A stretch of DNA of 64,000 bases from Parashewanella curva (GCF_003675895.1 NZ_ML014754.1:55288-119287), one strand, 5' to 3'. Numbered from the stretch's first letter, positions 1 through 10,038 are shown. Notes: generated by a model from the letters alone, not told the origin. Numbers and translations: made by a program.

Positions 1-3
1 AAG

Positions 4-79
4 TGGTATCCCATAGGGGATTCGAACCCCTGTTACCGCCGTGAAAGGGCGGTGTCCTAGGCCTCTAGACGAATGGGAC
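4..79 (-). tRNA. tRNA-Glu (anticodon TTC), copy 1
   Basis: The minus strand reads a complete 76-nt cloverleaf that starts GTCCCATTCGTC and ends in an encoded CCA, with a T-arm GGTTCGAATCC and anticodon TTC in a CTTTCAC loop. It is identical to the copies at 201-276 and 398-473 and is the last of the three in transcription order. Only three bases precede it in the window, and they match the flank of the other copies, so the array may continue beyond the window edge. Confidence 0.97.
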
Positions 80-200
80 ACAATAGGACTAATAATTTTA
101 TTTCTACTCAAAATTACTAAAAGAGCTTATTTACTATCTAATAAAAGATAGTGGTATCTGTTTCCAGATTCCCCTCTTATAATCTTACGATTATAAGAAG

Positions 201-276
201 TGGTATCCCATAGGGGATTCGAACCCCTGTTACCGCCGTGAAAGGGCGGTGTCCTAGGCCTCTAGACGAATGGGAC
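201..276 (-). tRNA. tRNA-Glu (anticodon TTC), copy 2
   Basis: This is the same 76-nt tRNA-Glu as copy 1, with encoded CCA and TTC anticodon, exactly 197 bp away. The spacer to copy 1 contains two GNRA-tetraloop hairpins (about 154-169 and 176-197) that are probably structures in the precursor RNA. Confidence 0.97.
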
Positions 277-397
277 ACAATAGGACTAATAATTTTATTT
301 CTACTCAAAATTACTAAAAGAGCTTACTTACTATCAGATGAAAGATAGTGGTATCTGTTTCCAGATTCCCCTCTTATAATCTTACTATTATAAGAAG

Positions 398-473
398 TGG
401 TATCCCATAGGGGATTCGAACCCCTGTTACCGCCGTGAAAGGGCGGTGTCCTAGGCCTCTAGACGAATGGGAC
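398..473 (-). tRNA. tRNA-Glu (anticodon TTC), copy 3
   Basis: This is the first intact tRNA-Glu in transcription order, 76 nt with encoded CCA, identical to the other two copies and again on the 197-bp period. It follows tRNA-Ala and a decayed tRNA-Glu piece on the same precursor. Confidence 0.97.
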
Positions 474-516
474 ACAATAGGACTTATCGTTTATGCCGAA
501 GCACTACCACCTGATA

Positions 517-560
517 AGGGCGGTATCCTAGGCTCCACTCTCAAAAGACGCGAATGGGAC
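517..560 (-). pseudogene. Decayed tRNA-Glu 5' half
   Basis: Read on the minus strand, this piece begins GTCCCATTCG like the intact tRNA-Glu genes and later carries CCTAGGATACCGCCCTT, matching the D-arm/anticodon-stem side. An insertion and changes in the D-loop destroy the fold, and the 3' half is missing. It sits where a fourth array member would be expected, between tRNA-Ala and tRNA-Glu copy 3. Confidence 0.7.
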
Positions 561-617
561 ACATAGGACTTACTATTTATCTTTCATGCTAGGCATTAAG
601 ACAAACATTTAAGAATT

Positions 618-693
<76 letters not shown>

Positions 694-758
694 GAAATTC
701 TTAATTACATTTGAGTACACTGCGACTTAGGTCACCCTGTGTCTCAACTGCGAGGCGC

Positions 759-787
759 ATTCTATGCAGCGTACCCAAATGTGTCAA
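759..787 (-). promoter_or_regulatory. Strong sigma-70 promoter of the tRNA-Ala/Glu operon
   Basis: On the minus strand a perfect -35 box TTGACA (782-787) is followed after exactly 17 bp by TAGAAT (759-764) and then a GC-rich discriminator GCGCCTCGC. The -35 box lies within ten bases of the gltX stop codon. The GC-rich discriminator is typical of stable-RNA promoters under stringent control; that regulation is inferred. Confidence 0.85.
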
Positions 788-795
788 CACGTTTT

Positions 796-2205
796 TTAGG
801 AATTAAGCCTGTTTGCTATAAATTCAACCGCTTTCTCGATTCTTTGAATACAACGCTCTTTACCAATCAGATATATAGTCGTGTCTAAAGAAGGCGACTG
901 CCCTGCCCCAGTCACGGCTACACGCAGTGGCATGCCTACTTTGCCCATACCTACTTCGAGTTCAGCAGCGGTATCTTGAATTGCTTGATGAATAGCTTCT
1001 GGCGTCCACTCTGCTAGAGCAGCTACTTTTTCTTGAACAAGTTTCAATGGCTCCATTGCAACACCACGAAGATGTTTTTTAGCTGCTGCTTCATCAAATG
1101 TTTCGTAGTCTTCATAAAAATAACGACTAGATGCAGCCAGTTCTTTTAGTGTCTTAGCTCGTTCTGATAAGGCAGTAACCACTTGCGACAATTCAGGGCC
1201 ATTAGACATATCGATGCCTTGATCCATCATGTGCCACATCAAGTGTTCAGCCACATATTCAGCCGGCAACGATTTAATGTAGTGTTGGTTCAACCATATT
1301 AACTTTTCAGTGTTAAAGGCAGAAGCGGCTTTATTTATGGCATCTAAAGAAAATAACTCTTTCATTTCATCCATAGAAAACACTTCCTGATCGCCATGAG
1401 ACCAGCCCAAGCGCACAAGGTAGTTCAACAGAGCTTCAGGTAAATAACCATCATCACGGTATTGCATCACACTCACCGCACCGTGACGTTTAGAAAGCTT
1501 GGCACCATCATCGCCTAAAATCATGGCAACATGAGCGTATTCAGGAATTGGAGCATTTAACGCTTTCAATACATTAATTTGCTTAGGCGTATTGTTGATA
1601 TGATCTTCACCACGAACAACGCAAGTAATGCCCATGTCCCAATCATCTACAACAACGCAGAAGTTATAAGTTGGAGTACCGTCACTACGAGCAATAATAA
1701 AATCATCTAGCTCTTCGTTTGAGATTTCAATACGACCACGAACATGATCATCAAAGACTACGCTCCCAGTTAAAGGGGTTTTAAAACGTATAACGTATTC
1801 TTCATCGGTATCACGTGGGGCATGATCACGACAATGACCATCATAACCTTGACGTTCACCTTTCTCTGCTTGCTCTTCTCTTAACTTCTCAACACGTGCG
1901 CGAGAGCAATAACATTTATAAGCAGTGCCCTCTTCTAACATTTGTGCAATCACTTCGTTATAACGGTCAAAGCGCTTAGTTTGGTAGTGTGGTCCTTCGT
2001 CCCAGTTCAAGCCTAACCAATCCATTCCTAACAAAATGGCATCACAAGCTTCTTGGGTTGAACGCTCAATATCGGTATCTTCGATACGAAGCACAAATTC
2101 ACCATTGTTCGCTTTGGCATATAACCAAGAATATAATGCAGTACGAGCACCACCTACATGAAGAAAACCAGTAGGACTTGGCGCAAAACGTGTCTTAACT
2201 GTCAT
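796..2205 (-). CDS. gltX: Glutamyl-tRNA synthetase
   Basis: GltX charges tRNA-Glu with glutamate in the cytoplasm. The 469-aa product has the class I HIGH-type signature [13 protein letters not shown] near the N-terminus, a KMSKS-type AKLSKRHGA near residue 238, and the CYC...C cluster of zinc-containing bacterial GltX around residues 98-125. Its length is normal. The ATG at 2205 is chosen because it gives the family's usual N-terminus ([13 protein letters not shown]); an in-frame GTG at 2214 lies only three bases from the AAGG motif and is less likely. The tRNA-Glu operon follows immediately, so enzyme and substrate genes are neighbours. Confidence 0.97.
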   Translation of the reverse strand: MTVKTRFAPSPTGFLHVGGARTALYSWLYAKANNGEFVLRIEDTDIERSTQEACDAILLGMDWLGLNWDEGPHYQTKRFDRYNEVIAQMLEEGTAYKCYCSRARVEKLREEQAEKGERQGYDGHCRDHAPRDTDEEYVIRFKTPLTGSVVFDDHVRGRIEISNEELDDFIIARSDGTPTYNFCVVVDDWDMGITCVVRGEDHINNTPKQINVLKALNAPIPEYAHVAMILGDDGAKLSKRHGAVSVMQYRDDGYLPEALLNYLVRLGWSHGDQEVFSMDEMKELFSLDAINKAASAFNTEKLIWLNQHYIKSLPAEYVAEHLMWHMMDQGIDMSNGPELSQVVTALSERAKTLKELAASSRYFYEDYETFDEAAAKKHLRGVAMEPLKLVQEKVAALAEWTPEAIHQAIQDTAAELEVGMGKVGMPLRVAVTGAGQSPSLDTTIYLIGKERCIQRIEKAVEFIANRLNS

Positions 2206-2314
2206 AATGGACACTTACCTTGAAATCTATATTGAATAAAGTGGCGTTATTCTATACCTGAGAGAATTGAGGTGCAATTTTCATGGGGATATCAAATAGA
2301 AAAGAATCTTGGTT

Positions 2315-3481
2315 CTAATCCGCCCCAAACAAATCTCTGGTATAGACTTTATCTGCAACATCTCGAATATCATCAACCATACGATTAGCCACGATTACAT
2401 CACATTCTTGCTTAAAAACACTTAGCTCTTTTACCACTTCTGAATTAAAAAATGATGATGTTTCCAAAACAGGTTCATATACAACAACTTCGATACCCTT
2501 GGCTTTTAATCGTTTCATAATGCCCTGAATTGAAGATGCTCGGAAGTTGTCAGAACCGCTTTTCATGATCAACCTATAAATACCTACTTTTCGAGGTTTT
2601 CTCTTGATGATGGAGTCTGAAATAAAGTCTTTACGAGTGTTGTTCGCTTCTACAATCGCTCCGATAATATTATTCGGAACATCTTTATAGTTGGCGAGTA
2701 ATTGCTTGGTATCCTTTGGTAAACAGTAACCACCATAACCAAAAGAAGGGTTATTGTAATGTGAGCCTATACGAGGATCTAACCCAACACCTTCTATTAT
2801 CTGCTTACTATCCAAGCCATGAGCTTCAGCATACGAATCTAACTCATTAAAATAGGCCACACGCATCGCAAGATAAGTATTCGAAAATAGCTTAACCGCC
2901 TCAGCCTCGGTTGAATTAGTAAAAAGTATCGGGATATCTTTTTTTTCAGCTCCCTCAATCAACAATTGTGCATAGCCCTTTGCCCGCTCAGAGTTCTCAC
3001 CAATAATGATCCTCGATGGGTATAAATTATCATATAACGCCCTACCTTCACGCAGAAACTCAGGTGAAAAAAGAATGTTATCTGTCTCAAACTCAAGTTT
3101 GAGTCGCTGGGTATATCCAACGGGTACCGTGGACTTTATCACTATCAGAGCATTGGGATTTATTGATAATAACGACTTAATAACAGCCTCTACTGAAGCC
3201 GTATTAAAATAATTAGTCTCTGGGTCATAATCTGTAGGGGTAGCAATAATAACGATGTCAGCATCAGTATAGGCTTCTTGCTCATATACCGTTGCCTGTA
3301 GACTCAAGGGCTTGGTCGCCAAAAATGATACAATCTCAGCATCGATAATGGGTGACTCTTTCTGATTAACCTTTTCGACTTTAGCTAAATCAATATCTAA
3401 AGCAATGACTTCATTGTGCTGGGCCAATAAAACTGCATTTGAAAGCCCGACATAGCCGATACCCACAACGCAAATTTTCAT
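2315..3481 (-). CDS. ugd: UDP-glucose 6-dehydrogenase (stand-alone copy)
   Basis: This enzyme oxidises UDP-glucose to UDP-glucuronate with two NAD+. The 388-aa product has the Rossmann motif GIGYVGLS at the N-terminus, the substrate-binding [19 protein letters not shown] stretch, and the catalytic cysteine in [11 protein letters not shown] near residue 253. It is the short form with the compact C-terminal domain. A second copy of the same length and very similar sequence lies inside the polysaccharide operon at 17770-18936. This copy stands apart from other sugar genes, directly after gltX, so it may be a displaced part of an older locus or a copy with its own control. Confidence 0.95.
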   Translation of the reverse strand: MKICVVGIGYVGLSNAVLLAQHNEVIALDIDLAKVEKVNQKESPIIDAEIVSFLATKPLSLQATVYEQEAYTDADIVIIATPTDYDPETNYFNTASVEAVIKSLLSINPNALIVIKSTVPVGYTQRLKLEFETDNILFSPEFLREGRALYDNLYPSRIIIGENSERAKGYAQLLIEGAEKKDIPILFTNSTEAEAVKLFSNTYLAMRVAYFNELDSYAEAHGLDSKQIIEGVGLDPRIGSHYNNPSFGYGGYCLPKDTKQLLANYKDVPNNIIGAIVEANNTRKDFISDSIIKRKPRKVGIYRLIMKSGSDNFRASSIQGIMKRLKAKGIEVVVYEPVLETSSFFNSEVVKELSVFKQECDVIVANRMVDDIRDVADKVYTRDLFGAD

Positions 3482-3670
3482 AGATTCCCTTCATGTATAT
3501 TGGTATAGCTTCAATTATTAACCAATTTTAAGACAAAGCTATTTCAGTTTTATATCAATTTGATTAGATTTTTTCCAATAATGTAGAAAGGCAAAAAATA
3601 TCATCAATGCTTTTCATCTAAGTACCTGTCGATAAGTTCTTTGAGAATGATTACCGACATACAAAACAGT

Positions 3671-3938
3671 TATACTCGTGATACTTGAAGATGCAACTTT
3701 CAGGGCTTATTCAGCGTTGCATTATTCGAGGCGTGAAAGTGCAGAACTAGCGGGTTAATTCAAGCTTTCACAACAAAGAAGAATCAATGCTGAAAAGCCC
3801 ACGTAGTGCGAGTTTAATTTCCATTTATACTGCGTTACTTTCCTTTGTAATAGAATAACTATTACTACAGGTAAGTGCCTTGCCTAAATGACAATTAATT
3901 CTCGCTGAAATCCTGCATCTTCAGGTATCACGAGTATA
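3671..3938. mobile_element. 268-bp MITE, family A, complete
   Basis: The element is bounded by 25-bp terminal inverted repeats with one mismatch; the outer bases are TATACTCGTGATAC. It has no room for a transposase. An internal palindromic block (GGCGTGAAAG ... CTTTCACAACAAAGAA) and the motifs CTGCGTTA and TGCCTTGC recur in the element at 60984-61252, so the two are related. Family A also has a deleted copy at 8110-8167 and a solo end at 54128-54158. TA at both outer ends may be part of the target duplication. Confidence 0.85.
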
Positions 3939-4104
3939 TTACATTTGTGTTCATGTTTAGTACAATACAAGGCGCATAGTAAACCAAGGTGAGCGGACAT
4001 CCGTTATTTGATTTAAAGAGGATTTACGGCTTAACATGCTTCCGCCATCTCTTTGCAACGACAACCATGAAATTCCTACCCGCTCAGTACTTGGTTTAAT
4101 GGTC

Positions 4105-4500
4105 ATTAAATCAAGATGAATTGCCGCAACGCAGTTAACCTTATCAATTGTTCTTCTTAATGTTTTTCCATCATATCTTCATTGAGTTCACTTCATTGAG
4201 TTCACAAAGATGCTTTACCCACTCAGTAAAGGCAGCATGGAAAGCTTTCGGGGATAAACGATTGAGAAGATCATTGAAGGTATCGTGACTGGGAATACCA
4301 TTAGGCATATCTAAAAATGTTTTAACCCATTGCTTTTTCAAAAAAACCCTATTCTTCAATCGCATTAAAGTTATAGCAACCGCAAATGACAGCGCATAAA
4401 GTAATGGTAAGGATTATTTACTAAAGGATGGTGTTGAGTGCGTTTTATTCGTGGGTCTGGAAGATTCGCAAAGTGCTGGCTAATAATGATAGTTTTCATG
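4105..4500 (-). pseudogene. ISAs1-family transposase remnant
   Basis: Only pieces of the N-terminal part remain, spread over several reading frames: HFANLPDPRIKRTQHHPL, then ILTITLCAVICG one frame over followed by a stop, then MPNGIPSHDTFNDLLNRLSP, and finally DGKTLRRTIDK near 4140-4172. Together these follow the order of an ISAs1/H-repeat transposase. Frameshifts, a stop and loss of the DDE C-terminal part make it non-functional. I see no clear terminal repeats. The rest of 3482-4709, apart from this relic and the MITE, holds no gene I can support. Confidence 0.8.
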
Positions 4501-4709
4501 GTGTTGAACAGGTGAAGACTATTATAAACCACGAGTAATTCTGGTTGGCAAACGAGCAAATTTAACTGCTTAATTTTGACTCGATTGCCCTACATCAAGT
4601 TACCTATAGATTTCCACGAAATTCAGCAAGTCTGCTATATTTATGGCTTTAACTAGAGTGCATATATTGTCACCTCCAATATTGCAACATTAAAAATAGC
4701 TTTTGACAT

Positions 4710-7700
4710 TCAGCGGCTAAACAAAGATAACAACTCATCTGCATTTCCACTCCAAGCACTTTGTTTTTTACCGGATAAGACACTATCTGCGATATCTTGC
4801 TTATGCTTTTGCAGTTCTTGAATTTTCTCTTCAATGGTACCTTCTGCAATCAATTTATAAACAAAGACGGCTTTATCTTGACCTATTCTATGTGAACGGT
4901 CAGTAGCCTGTTTTTCAACGGCAGGGTTCCACCAAGGATCATAATGTATAACGGTATCGGCTGCAGTGAGGTTTAGTCCAGTCCCTCCCGCTTTTAGACT
5001 GATGAGAAAGACGGTATTTTCTCCCTCTTGAAAATTATCAATTTGAACTTGGCGTTTTCGAGTCTGCCCTGTCAATTTGCTGTATTTGATCCCAAGGCAA
5101 TAAAGCTCCTCTTCGATGAGAGTGAGCATAGTAGTAAATTGACTAAAAATTAGGATCTTACGTCCTTCCTTAACCATCTCAGGAACATTTTTTTTGAGCC
5201 AATCTAATTTGCCATTATTCTTCACGTTTTGTGCTTGTTTAAGCTTTACTAAACGAGCATCACAGCAGGCTTGACGCAATTTTAATAATGCATCTAAAAA
5301 TTCTATATGGCTATTGGCTACACCTTTTTGAGCAAACAATTCCCTGATCCGCTGCTCCATCGCAACTCGAATTGATTCATAAAGGTTGCGTTGATCTTTT
5401 TCTAAGATGATATCCTGCTCAATAACGGTTTTAGCAGGCAAATCAGCCATGACTTGATCTTTGGTTCGACGCAATAAAAACGGTGATACTCTTTGAACCA
5501 GCTCTTGCGCTCTTGCTACATTCCCTTCTTTCTCAATCGGTTGCCTGAAATATTTTTTAAACTGCAGATGATTTCCAAGCAAGCCAACCAAGGAAAAATC
5601 CATAAGAGATTTAAGCTCTCCCAAATGGTTTTCCAGTGGCGTCCCCGATAGGCACAATTTGAAACTCGCTTTTAACTCTTTTATTTGTTGAGTTGACTTA
5701 GCTTTTACGTTTTTTATCTGCTGAGCTTCGTCTAATACTATGTGATCAAAGGTCTCATTTTCGAAATGCTCAATGTCACGATTAATCAATGGATAGGTCG
5801 TGATCACAACATCATACTCACTTAACCGATTGAGTATGGGCTTGCGTTTAACACCATGACTCACTGCAACATTAAGTTTTGGCGTAAACTTTTGTAATTC
5901 TTTATGCCAATTACCAACCAAACTCGTTGGGCAGATGATCAAGCTCCCTTTTTGGTTTAGCCCTAATTCTTGCTGTTTGGCGATGAATGCCAAAGTTTGT
6001 AACGTTTTACCTAAGCCCATATCATCAGCAAGGATCCCGCCAAAGCCGTATTCTTTAAGGAAGCACAGCCAGTTCAAGCCTTCGTGTTGATACTCTCTGA
6101 GCGTGGCATTCATCGACTCGGGGATCGACACAGCTTCAATTCCTTTAAAATTCGCCAGCTTTTCAGCCAAAGCTTTAACCCGTTGCCCATTGATCAGACT
6201 AATTTCATGTGCCGACAGCTCATTAAGTAACATGGCGCGATTATCTGGAATTTTGAGCTTATCACCTCGGCCTGAAAACAACTCTTCGATAATATTGATG
6301 ATCGGTCTAATGGATGACACCTTTATTTTGATAAATCCTCCATGTGGAGAGGGCAATAGCAATTCCTCTTCATCACTTGGCTCATGATTTTGCCCTAACC
6401 AAGCGGCAATTAATGGTAAGAGCTCGATTTGTTGACCATTAATATCAGCGGTGAGTGACATACTGAACCAGCCACTCTCTTCCTCGTCATCAATATCGAC
6501 TATAACTTCAGGCTCAACAATATTTAAATCAAAATCATCCGCAAATTCAATAACAAAGCCAGCCTTCTGGCATTCATTGATACCTGTGTTAACAAATTCT
6601 ACCCACTCAACAATTGCGTCAGGAAGAGATCCTTGTGTCCATAAACTCATTGCTTGCTGAGTATCTGCGATACCACTACCATTAACTTGCCATGCTGTTA
6701 TCTCAGGTGAAATATCACTTAACCCTAACTCAAACAACAAACTGATAGCGTTTACCTCTGACTCATTATCCCGGTTAATTTTAATTGTTGTTCCTGAGTG
6801 CTTGATAACGCTAAATTCATCCCTAATGCCAGCTGCCGCAATGGAGTAATCTCCATAAGTAAATTCGGCTTTAACAATGGGTTGCAAACTTTGACTGATT
6901 TCGTCTTGCCACATCGTCAACGTCAGCTTTGTAACCAATGGTTCAACAATATCTTGAAAATCTAATAAGAGCGTTTTTGGAAGAGCGTTTGCCGGAAAGT
7001 GCTTGAAAAAGTAAGTACTGAATTTTTCTAACTCAGCCTCTGACATTACCGGCGCTTGCTTAAAAAGTTGGAGTTTTTCGGCAGATACGTTTGTGTCAAT
7101 AATCCCTATTTGTAATGTCTTTTCATCCAAGTAATAAGCTGGTTTTGTTGGCAAGACATGCCACTGTTTTTTTCCTTCAAGTAGCAACTCAAGCTGTTGC
7201 CCCTTTTTTCCATGATCTATCCAGTGGTACTCCAGTTCTTGCTTGCTATCTAATTTGAACGGCCATCGATCATCTCCAAGGAAACAACGTCCTGTTTCCA
7301 CCATTTTTTTTAACGCAAAAGCACCGGCTTCACCTTTGATTTTATATTCATAGTCATACTCTTCCTCATGAGCCAATAATTGAAACAGGCGGATTTCATC
7401 TTGACTAAACTCCCATGTCGAGACAAAACGAGGCTCATCAACCTGTTTGAACCTACCTTTACCAAACTGACCGAATTTATTTAATTTTCCTTTTCGAAAT
7501 TCAACGAGCCATTCACCGTTTCGAGGGCGCAAAATATACAGTAACTCTTCTTTATTATTTGGTTTCCCAATCTCTTCAATAGAACTGTCTTGCTCTTCAA
7601 GTTGATCAAACCAACCTTGAATTGGAGTGAGGGCTTCTGTTCCATTATGCACAATATGGAGAAGCGACGCCGCTACATGCTTACAACTCTGACCAACAGG

Positions 7701-7946
7701 GCAGCTACAATCGCTAAAAAGAAATTTTTTTGCGTGCTTTTCAAAAAGACCAAATACCAATTTATAGGTCTGCCCCATAGAGCCTTTCACTCTTGCATTG
7801 GCTGTCAACAGATCATCACTTATCTCGATGTCGATCACTCTGCCTTCTTTGAAATATTGCAGCCCTCGGATAAAGGTCAACTGATTGAATAAGGGTTTTA
7901 TTTCTGAATTGGAAATTTGATTGAGATATATGGCACGGTTAGACAT
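4710..7946 (-). CDS. SWIM zinc-finger SNF2-family helicase
   Basis: The 1078-aa protein is a predicted superfamily 2 DNA translocase. An N-terminal SWIM zinc motif (CSCPVGQSCKH, about residues 79-90) is followed by a long variable region. The ATPase core starts near residue 625 with Walker A GILADDMGLGKTLQTL, a DEAQ box (VLDEAQQIKN), SGTPLENHLGEL, and the C-terminal lobe with SLKAGGTGLNLTAADTV and SHRIGQ. SWIM-SNF2 proteins are widespread in bacteria with largely unassigned functions in nucleic acid metabolism. It is the last of four co-directional genes, and a deleted MITE separates it from the gene upstream. The start gives a normal N-terminus. Confidence 0.9.
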   Translation of the reverse strand: MSNRAIYLNQISNSEIKPLFNQLTFIRGLQYFKEGRVIDIEISDDLLTANARVKGSMGQTYKLVFGLFEKHAKKFLFSDCSCPVGQSCKHVAASLLHIVHNGTEALTPIQGWFDQLEEQDSSIEEIGKPNNKEELLYILRPRNGEWLVEFRKGKLNKFGQFGKGRFKQVDEPRFVSTWEFSQDEIRLFQLLAHEEEYDYEYKIKGEAGAFALKKMVETGRCFLGDDRWPFKLDSKQELEYHWIDHGKKGQQLELLLEGKKQWHVLPTKPAYYLDEKTLQIGIIDTNVSAEKLQLFKQAPVMSEAELEKFSTYFFKHFPANALPKTLLLDFQDIVEPLVTKLTLTMWQDEISQSLQPIVKAEFTYGDYSIAAAGIRDEFSVIKHSGTTIKINRDNESEVNAISLLFELGLSDISPEITAWQVNGSGIADTQQAMSLWTQGSLPDAIVEWVEFVNTGINECQKAGFVIEFADDFDLNIVEPEVIVDIDDEEESGWFSMSLTADINGQQIELLPLIAAWLGQNHEPSDEEELLLPSPHGGFIKIKVSSIRPIINIIEELFSGRGDKLKIPDNRAMLLNELSAHEISLINGQRVKALAEKLANFKGIEAVSIPESMNATLREYQHEGLNWLCFLKEYGFGGILADDMGLGKTLQTLAFIAKQQELGLNQKGSLIICPTSLVGNWHKELQKFTPKLNVAVSHGVKRKPILNRLSEYDVVITTYPLINRDIEHFENETFDHIVLDEAQQIKNVKAKSTQQIKELKASFKLCLSGTPLENHLGELKSLMDFSLVGLLGNHLQFKKYFRQPIEKEGNVARAQELVQRVSPFLLRRTKDQVMADLPAKTVIEQDIILEKDQRNLYESIRVAMEQRIRELFAQKGVANSHIEFLDALLKLRQACCDARLVKLKQAQNVKNNGKLDWLKKNVPEMVKEGRKILIFSQFTTMLTLIEEELYCLGIKYSKLTGQTRKRQVQIDNFQEGENTVFLISLKAGGTGLNLTAADTVIHYDPWWNPAVEKQATDRSHRIGQDKAVFVYKLIAEGTIEEKIQELQKHKQDIADSVLSGKKQSAWSGNADELLSLFSR

Positions 7947-8109
7947 TAATGTCAGCCTTTGAATGCAACTAAAATGGATTTGAAATATTGGAGTTAATTT
8001 ACCTTATTGAGAAAATATAGCCAATCATCTTTGAGTTATACGATTTACAGTAATTCATCATTCATTCAGCCAAAGCCTATGCTTGTCATAAAAATCATTT
8101 TTGATAAGT

Positions 8110-8167
8110 TATACTCGTGATACTTGAAGATGCAACTTTCAGGGCTTATTCAAGTATCACGAGTATA
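8110..8167. mobile_element. Internally deleted copy of MITE family A
   Basis: These 58 bp consist of the left 40 or so bases of the 3671 element fused to its last 18, so both ends of the inverted repeat remain and almost the whole interior is gone. The result can fold into a short hairpin. It abuts a broken reading frame at 8165-8269. Confidence 0.85.
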
Positions 8168-8269
8168 GATATCGACCCGAGTAACGAAAATGTATCTCAG
8201 GTCATCCGTGGACTAGGAGAACTAGGTGTCATTGATGCTGCTAATCGATATATTGAAAAAGAAAGATGA
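8165..8269 (+). pseudogene. 3' remnant of a plus-strand gene cut off at the MITE
   Basis: Directly after the deleted MITE the plus strand has 34 codons reading IDIDPSNENVSQ, then VIRGLGELGVIDAANRYIE and KER, ending in TGA. It looks coding in composition but has no start codon; upstream in frame there is only MITE sequence and then a stop. I read it as the C-terminal end of a gene whose front was lost when the element inserted or deleted. I do not recognise the family. Confidence 0.45.
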
Positions 8270-8271
8270 AA

Positions 8272-10008
8272 TTACTGGCAGCCGATTCCCATTTCATTGA
8301 GCTTATTTTTAAAGCTTACTGCTTTATTTTTGGGAATAACCAACTGTAAATCATCGAGTGGCTGACAATATTTGGCCAGTACTTTATTGTTTAAGATAAG
8401 TGCTAACACGTCCTTATCCTTACAACGGTACACCATCGCCTCAAATTCTGCAGTAGCACCATCTAGGCGTTGGTTGATTTGCTTAAAGAGCGTTTCCCAA
8501 TCTTGAGGCAAAAAAGGTTGAGGATCACGTTGAAGTAAGAAGTCTTGTAGCTCATCAGTACTGCCACCAGATTGCAGGGCTTCCACTATAAGCTTTCGAT
8601 CCAATACCCAACACAAATCGTCTTTCTGCTTACAATATAGACCGATAAACTGGGTTTCCCATGGCAATGGTGTACTTTCAAAGCTCAATCGTCCTTTCGG
8701 CATTAACGTCACAGGAGTGACATCAAGGTTTACCGTTTCAGATTCATAATAGTCACTTTCTCCTAAAACATAAGCACCAAGGTTAGTTAAACGGATATGC
8801 GTCAGCCCTTCATATCGATGAAAACACTCAAGATCCATCAAGCCCCAATACTGCTCATTTGAGCTATTGGTTTTATCGAGATCTTGCAACACAATATCAA
8901 CTAAGCCTAAGGTGGCCGCATACTCTAATAGCAAACACTGTAAATAAGGCTCGGCAAGCACATCCCAATCCGCATTGTAAAAGCGACCATAATGTGAGTC
9001 ACAAGCATACAAGTAATCCGGTGCGGTCGTCACAACAACACCTGCACCTGTGGCTTTTAGGTATCGTGAAAAATCACTAAAACTGACCCATTCCCCAACA
9101 GGACAAATCTTTAGACCTTCGACCATAGCAACACGGCGCTCTGACACGTCAGTCATATAACGACTGCCTTTGCCTGTCTGTCCTTTTACAGCATTAATTC
9201 GATTGAACTCATCTTGGATGCTCTTAAACACCCAATCATGCCAAATAGAGCGGATTGTCTCAGCATTAGATTTAGCTGGCGTGGATGACATGGTCAACAT
9301 TGTGCTGCTGTTCTTGATAAAACGGCTATTGGCCAATAACCTTATCCAGCCATACGCCAAGATATGCTCTTCTCCTGATACCTCATAAAAATCAAAGCTA
9401 GAGTAATACTCCTCTAAAGATTTTGAGCAATATTTCAGCGTTGCCGCAGTTGGGCTCACCGTTTTATCGCTCACTTTGATTTTTTGGTTTTGAATGGCGG
9501 TTAATAACAAGTTGAGTTCAGTGAACACTCGTGGTTCACGATCATGAATGCGACAAGAAGCATCAAGGGGTTCGCTCAAGACGACTGATGTTATCGACTC
9601 TTTTTCAGGTGGCAATGCCCATTTTTTCAACTGTTCTTGTAAAGATAAAGGGATTGAGTGTTCTGATCGATTATTCGATTTATAAAAAAATACTGAATAA
9701 CCTAACAACTTTTCAACCTGCCAGTGATTGCGCCTTTTCGATGCAGGAAAATAGCCATATTTAGCCGTAAATCGATTCCTATCAATCACACCTTGATAAT
9801 TATAGATAGACTCACGTACAAGGTGCTGCTCAATTTCAGGCAGTGCCTCCCAATATGCCTTAAGCAAAACAAGATCAGATAAGCCCTTTTCTAACGCATC
9901 GACAATATCGGCTTTTCTAGTTACAGAAGGCTTTTTTCCGAAATAGGTAAAATAATGAGATTTTAATTCGTCGACAGTAAACAGCATCATGGCTTGAACA
10001 AGCGTCAT
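8272..10008 (-). CDS. Unknown 578-aa protein, possible helicase-associated or winged-helix type
   Basis: I do not recognise a named family. The N-terminus (LFTVDELKSHYFTYFGKKPSVTRKADIVDAL) resembles a SAP/LEM-like helix-extension-helix. The middle contains a stretch (LLTAIQNQKIKVSDKT then PTAATLKYCSKSL) reminiscent of the repeated winged-helix segments in helicase-associated proteins; both comparisons are by eye. No signal peptide or membrane segment is visible. The ATG at 10008 is preferred over a TTG at 10020; a run of seven G lies just upstream and is the only candidate ribosome-binding sequence. It sits between a J-domain gene (30 bp upstream) and the SNF2 helicase on the same strand, suggesting shared work on nucleic acids. 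Confidence 0.7.
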   Translation of the reverse strand: MTLVQAMMLFTVDELKSHYFTYFGKKPSVTRKADIVDALEKGLSDLVLLKAYWEALPEIEQHLVRESIYNYQGVIDRNRFTAKYGYFPASKRRNHWQVEKLLGYSVFFYKSNNRSEHSIPLSLQEQLKKWALPPEKESITSVVLSEPLDASCRIHDREPRVFTELNLLLTAIQNQKIKVSDKTVSPTAATLKYCSKSLEEYYSSFDFYEVSGEEHILAYGWIRLLANSRFIKNSSTMLTMSSTPAKSNAETIRSIWHDWVFKSIQDEFNRINAVKGQTGKGSRYMTDVSERRVAMVEGLKICPVGEWVSFSDFSRYLKATGAGVVVTTAPDYLYACDSHYGRFYNADWDVLAEPYLQCLLLEYAATLGLVDIVLQDLDKTNSSNEQYWGLMDLECFHRYEGLTHIRLTNLGAYVLGESDYYESETVNLDVTPVTLMPKGRLSFESTPLPWETQFIGLYCKQKDDLCWVLDRKLIVEALQSGGSTDELQDFLLQRDPQPFLPQDWETLFKQINQRLDGATAEFEAMVYRCKDKDVLALILNNKVLAKYCQPLDDLQLVIPKNKAVSFKNKLNEMGIGCQ

Positions 10009-10038
10009 AGGCCCCCCCAAAATGTTTTTAATACTTAG

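Larger units (their letters stand above)
1..473 (-). repeat. 197-bp tandem repeat carrying tRNA-Glu
   Basis: Three near-identical units with starts at 4, 201 and 398 each contain one tRNA-Glu plus a 121-bp spacer. The two complete spacers differ at only a few bases, including changes in a hairpin loop that leave the stem intact. This indicates recent tandem duplication or gene conversion. Confidence 0.9.

Noticed and set aside
3671-3938. Complete insertion sequence
   Set aside because: No open frame for a transposase fits in 268 bp; the nearby ISAs1-type relic has no matching ends, so it is not its helper.
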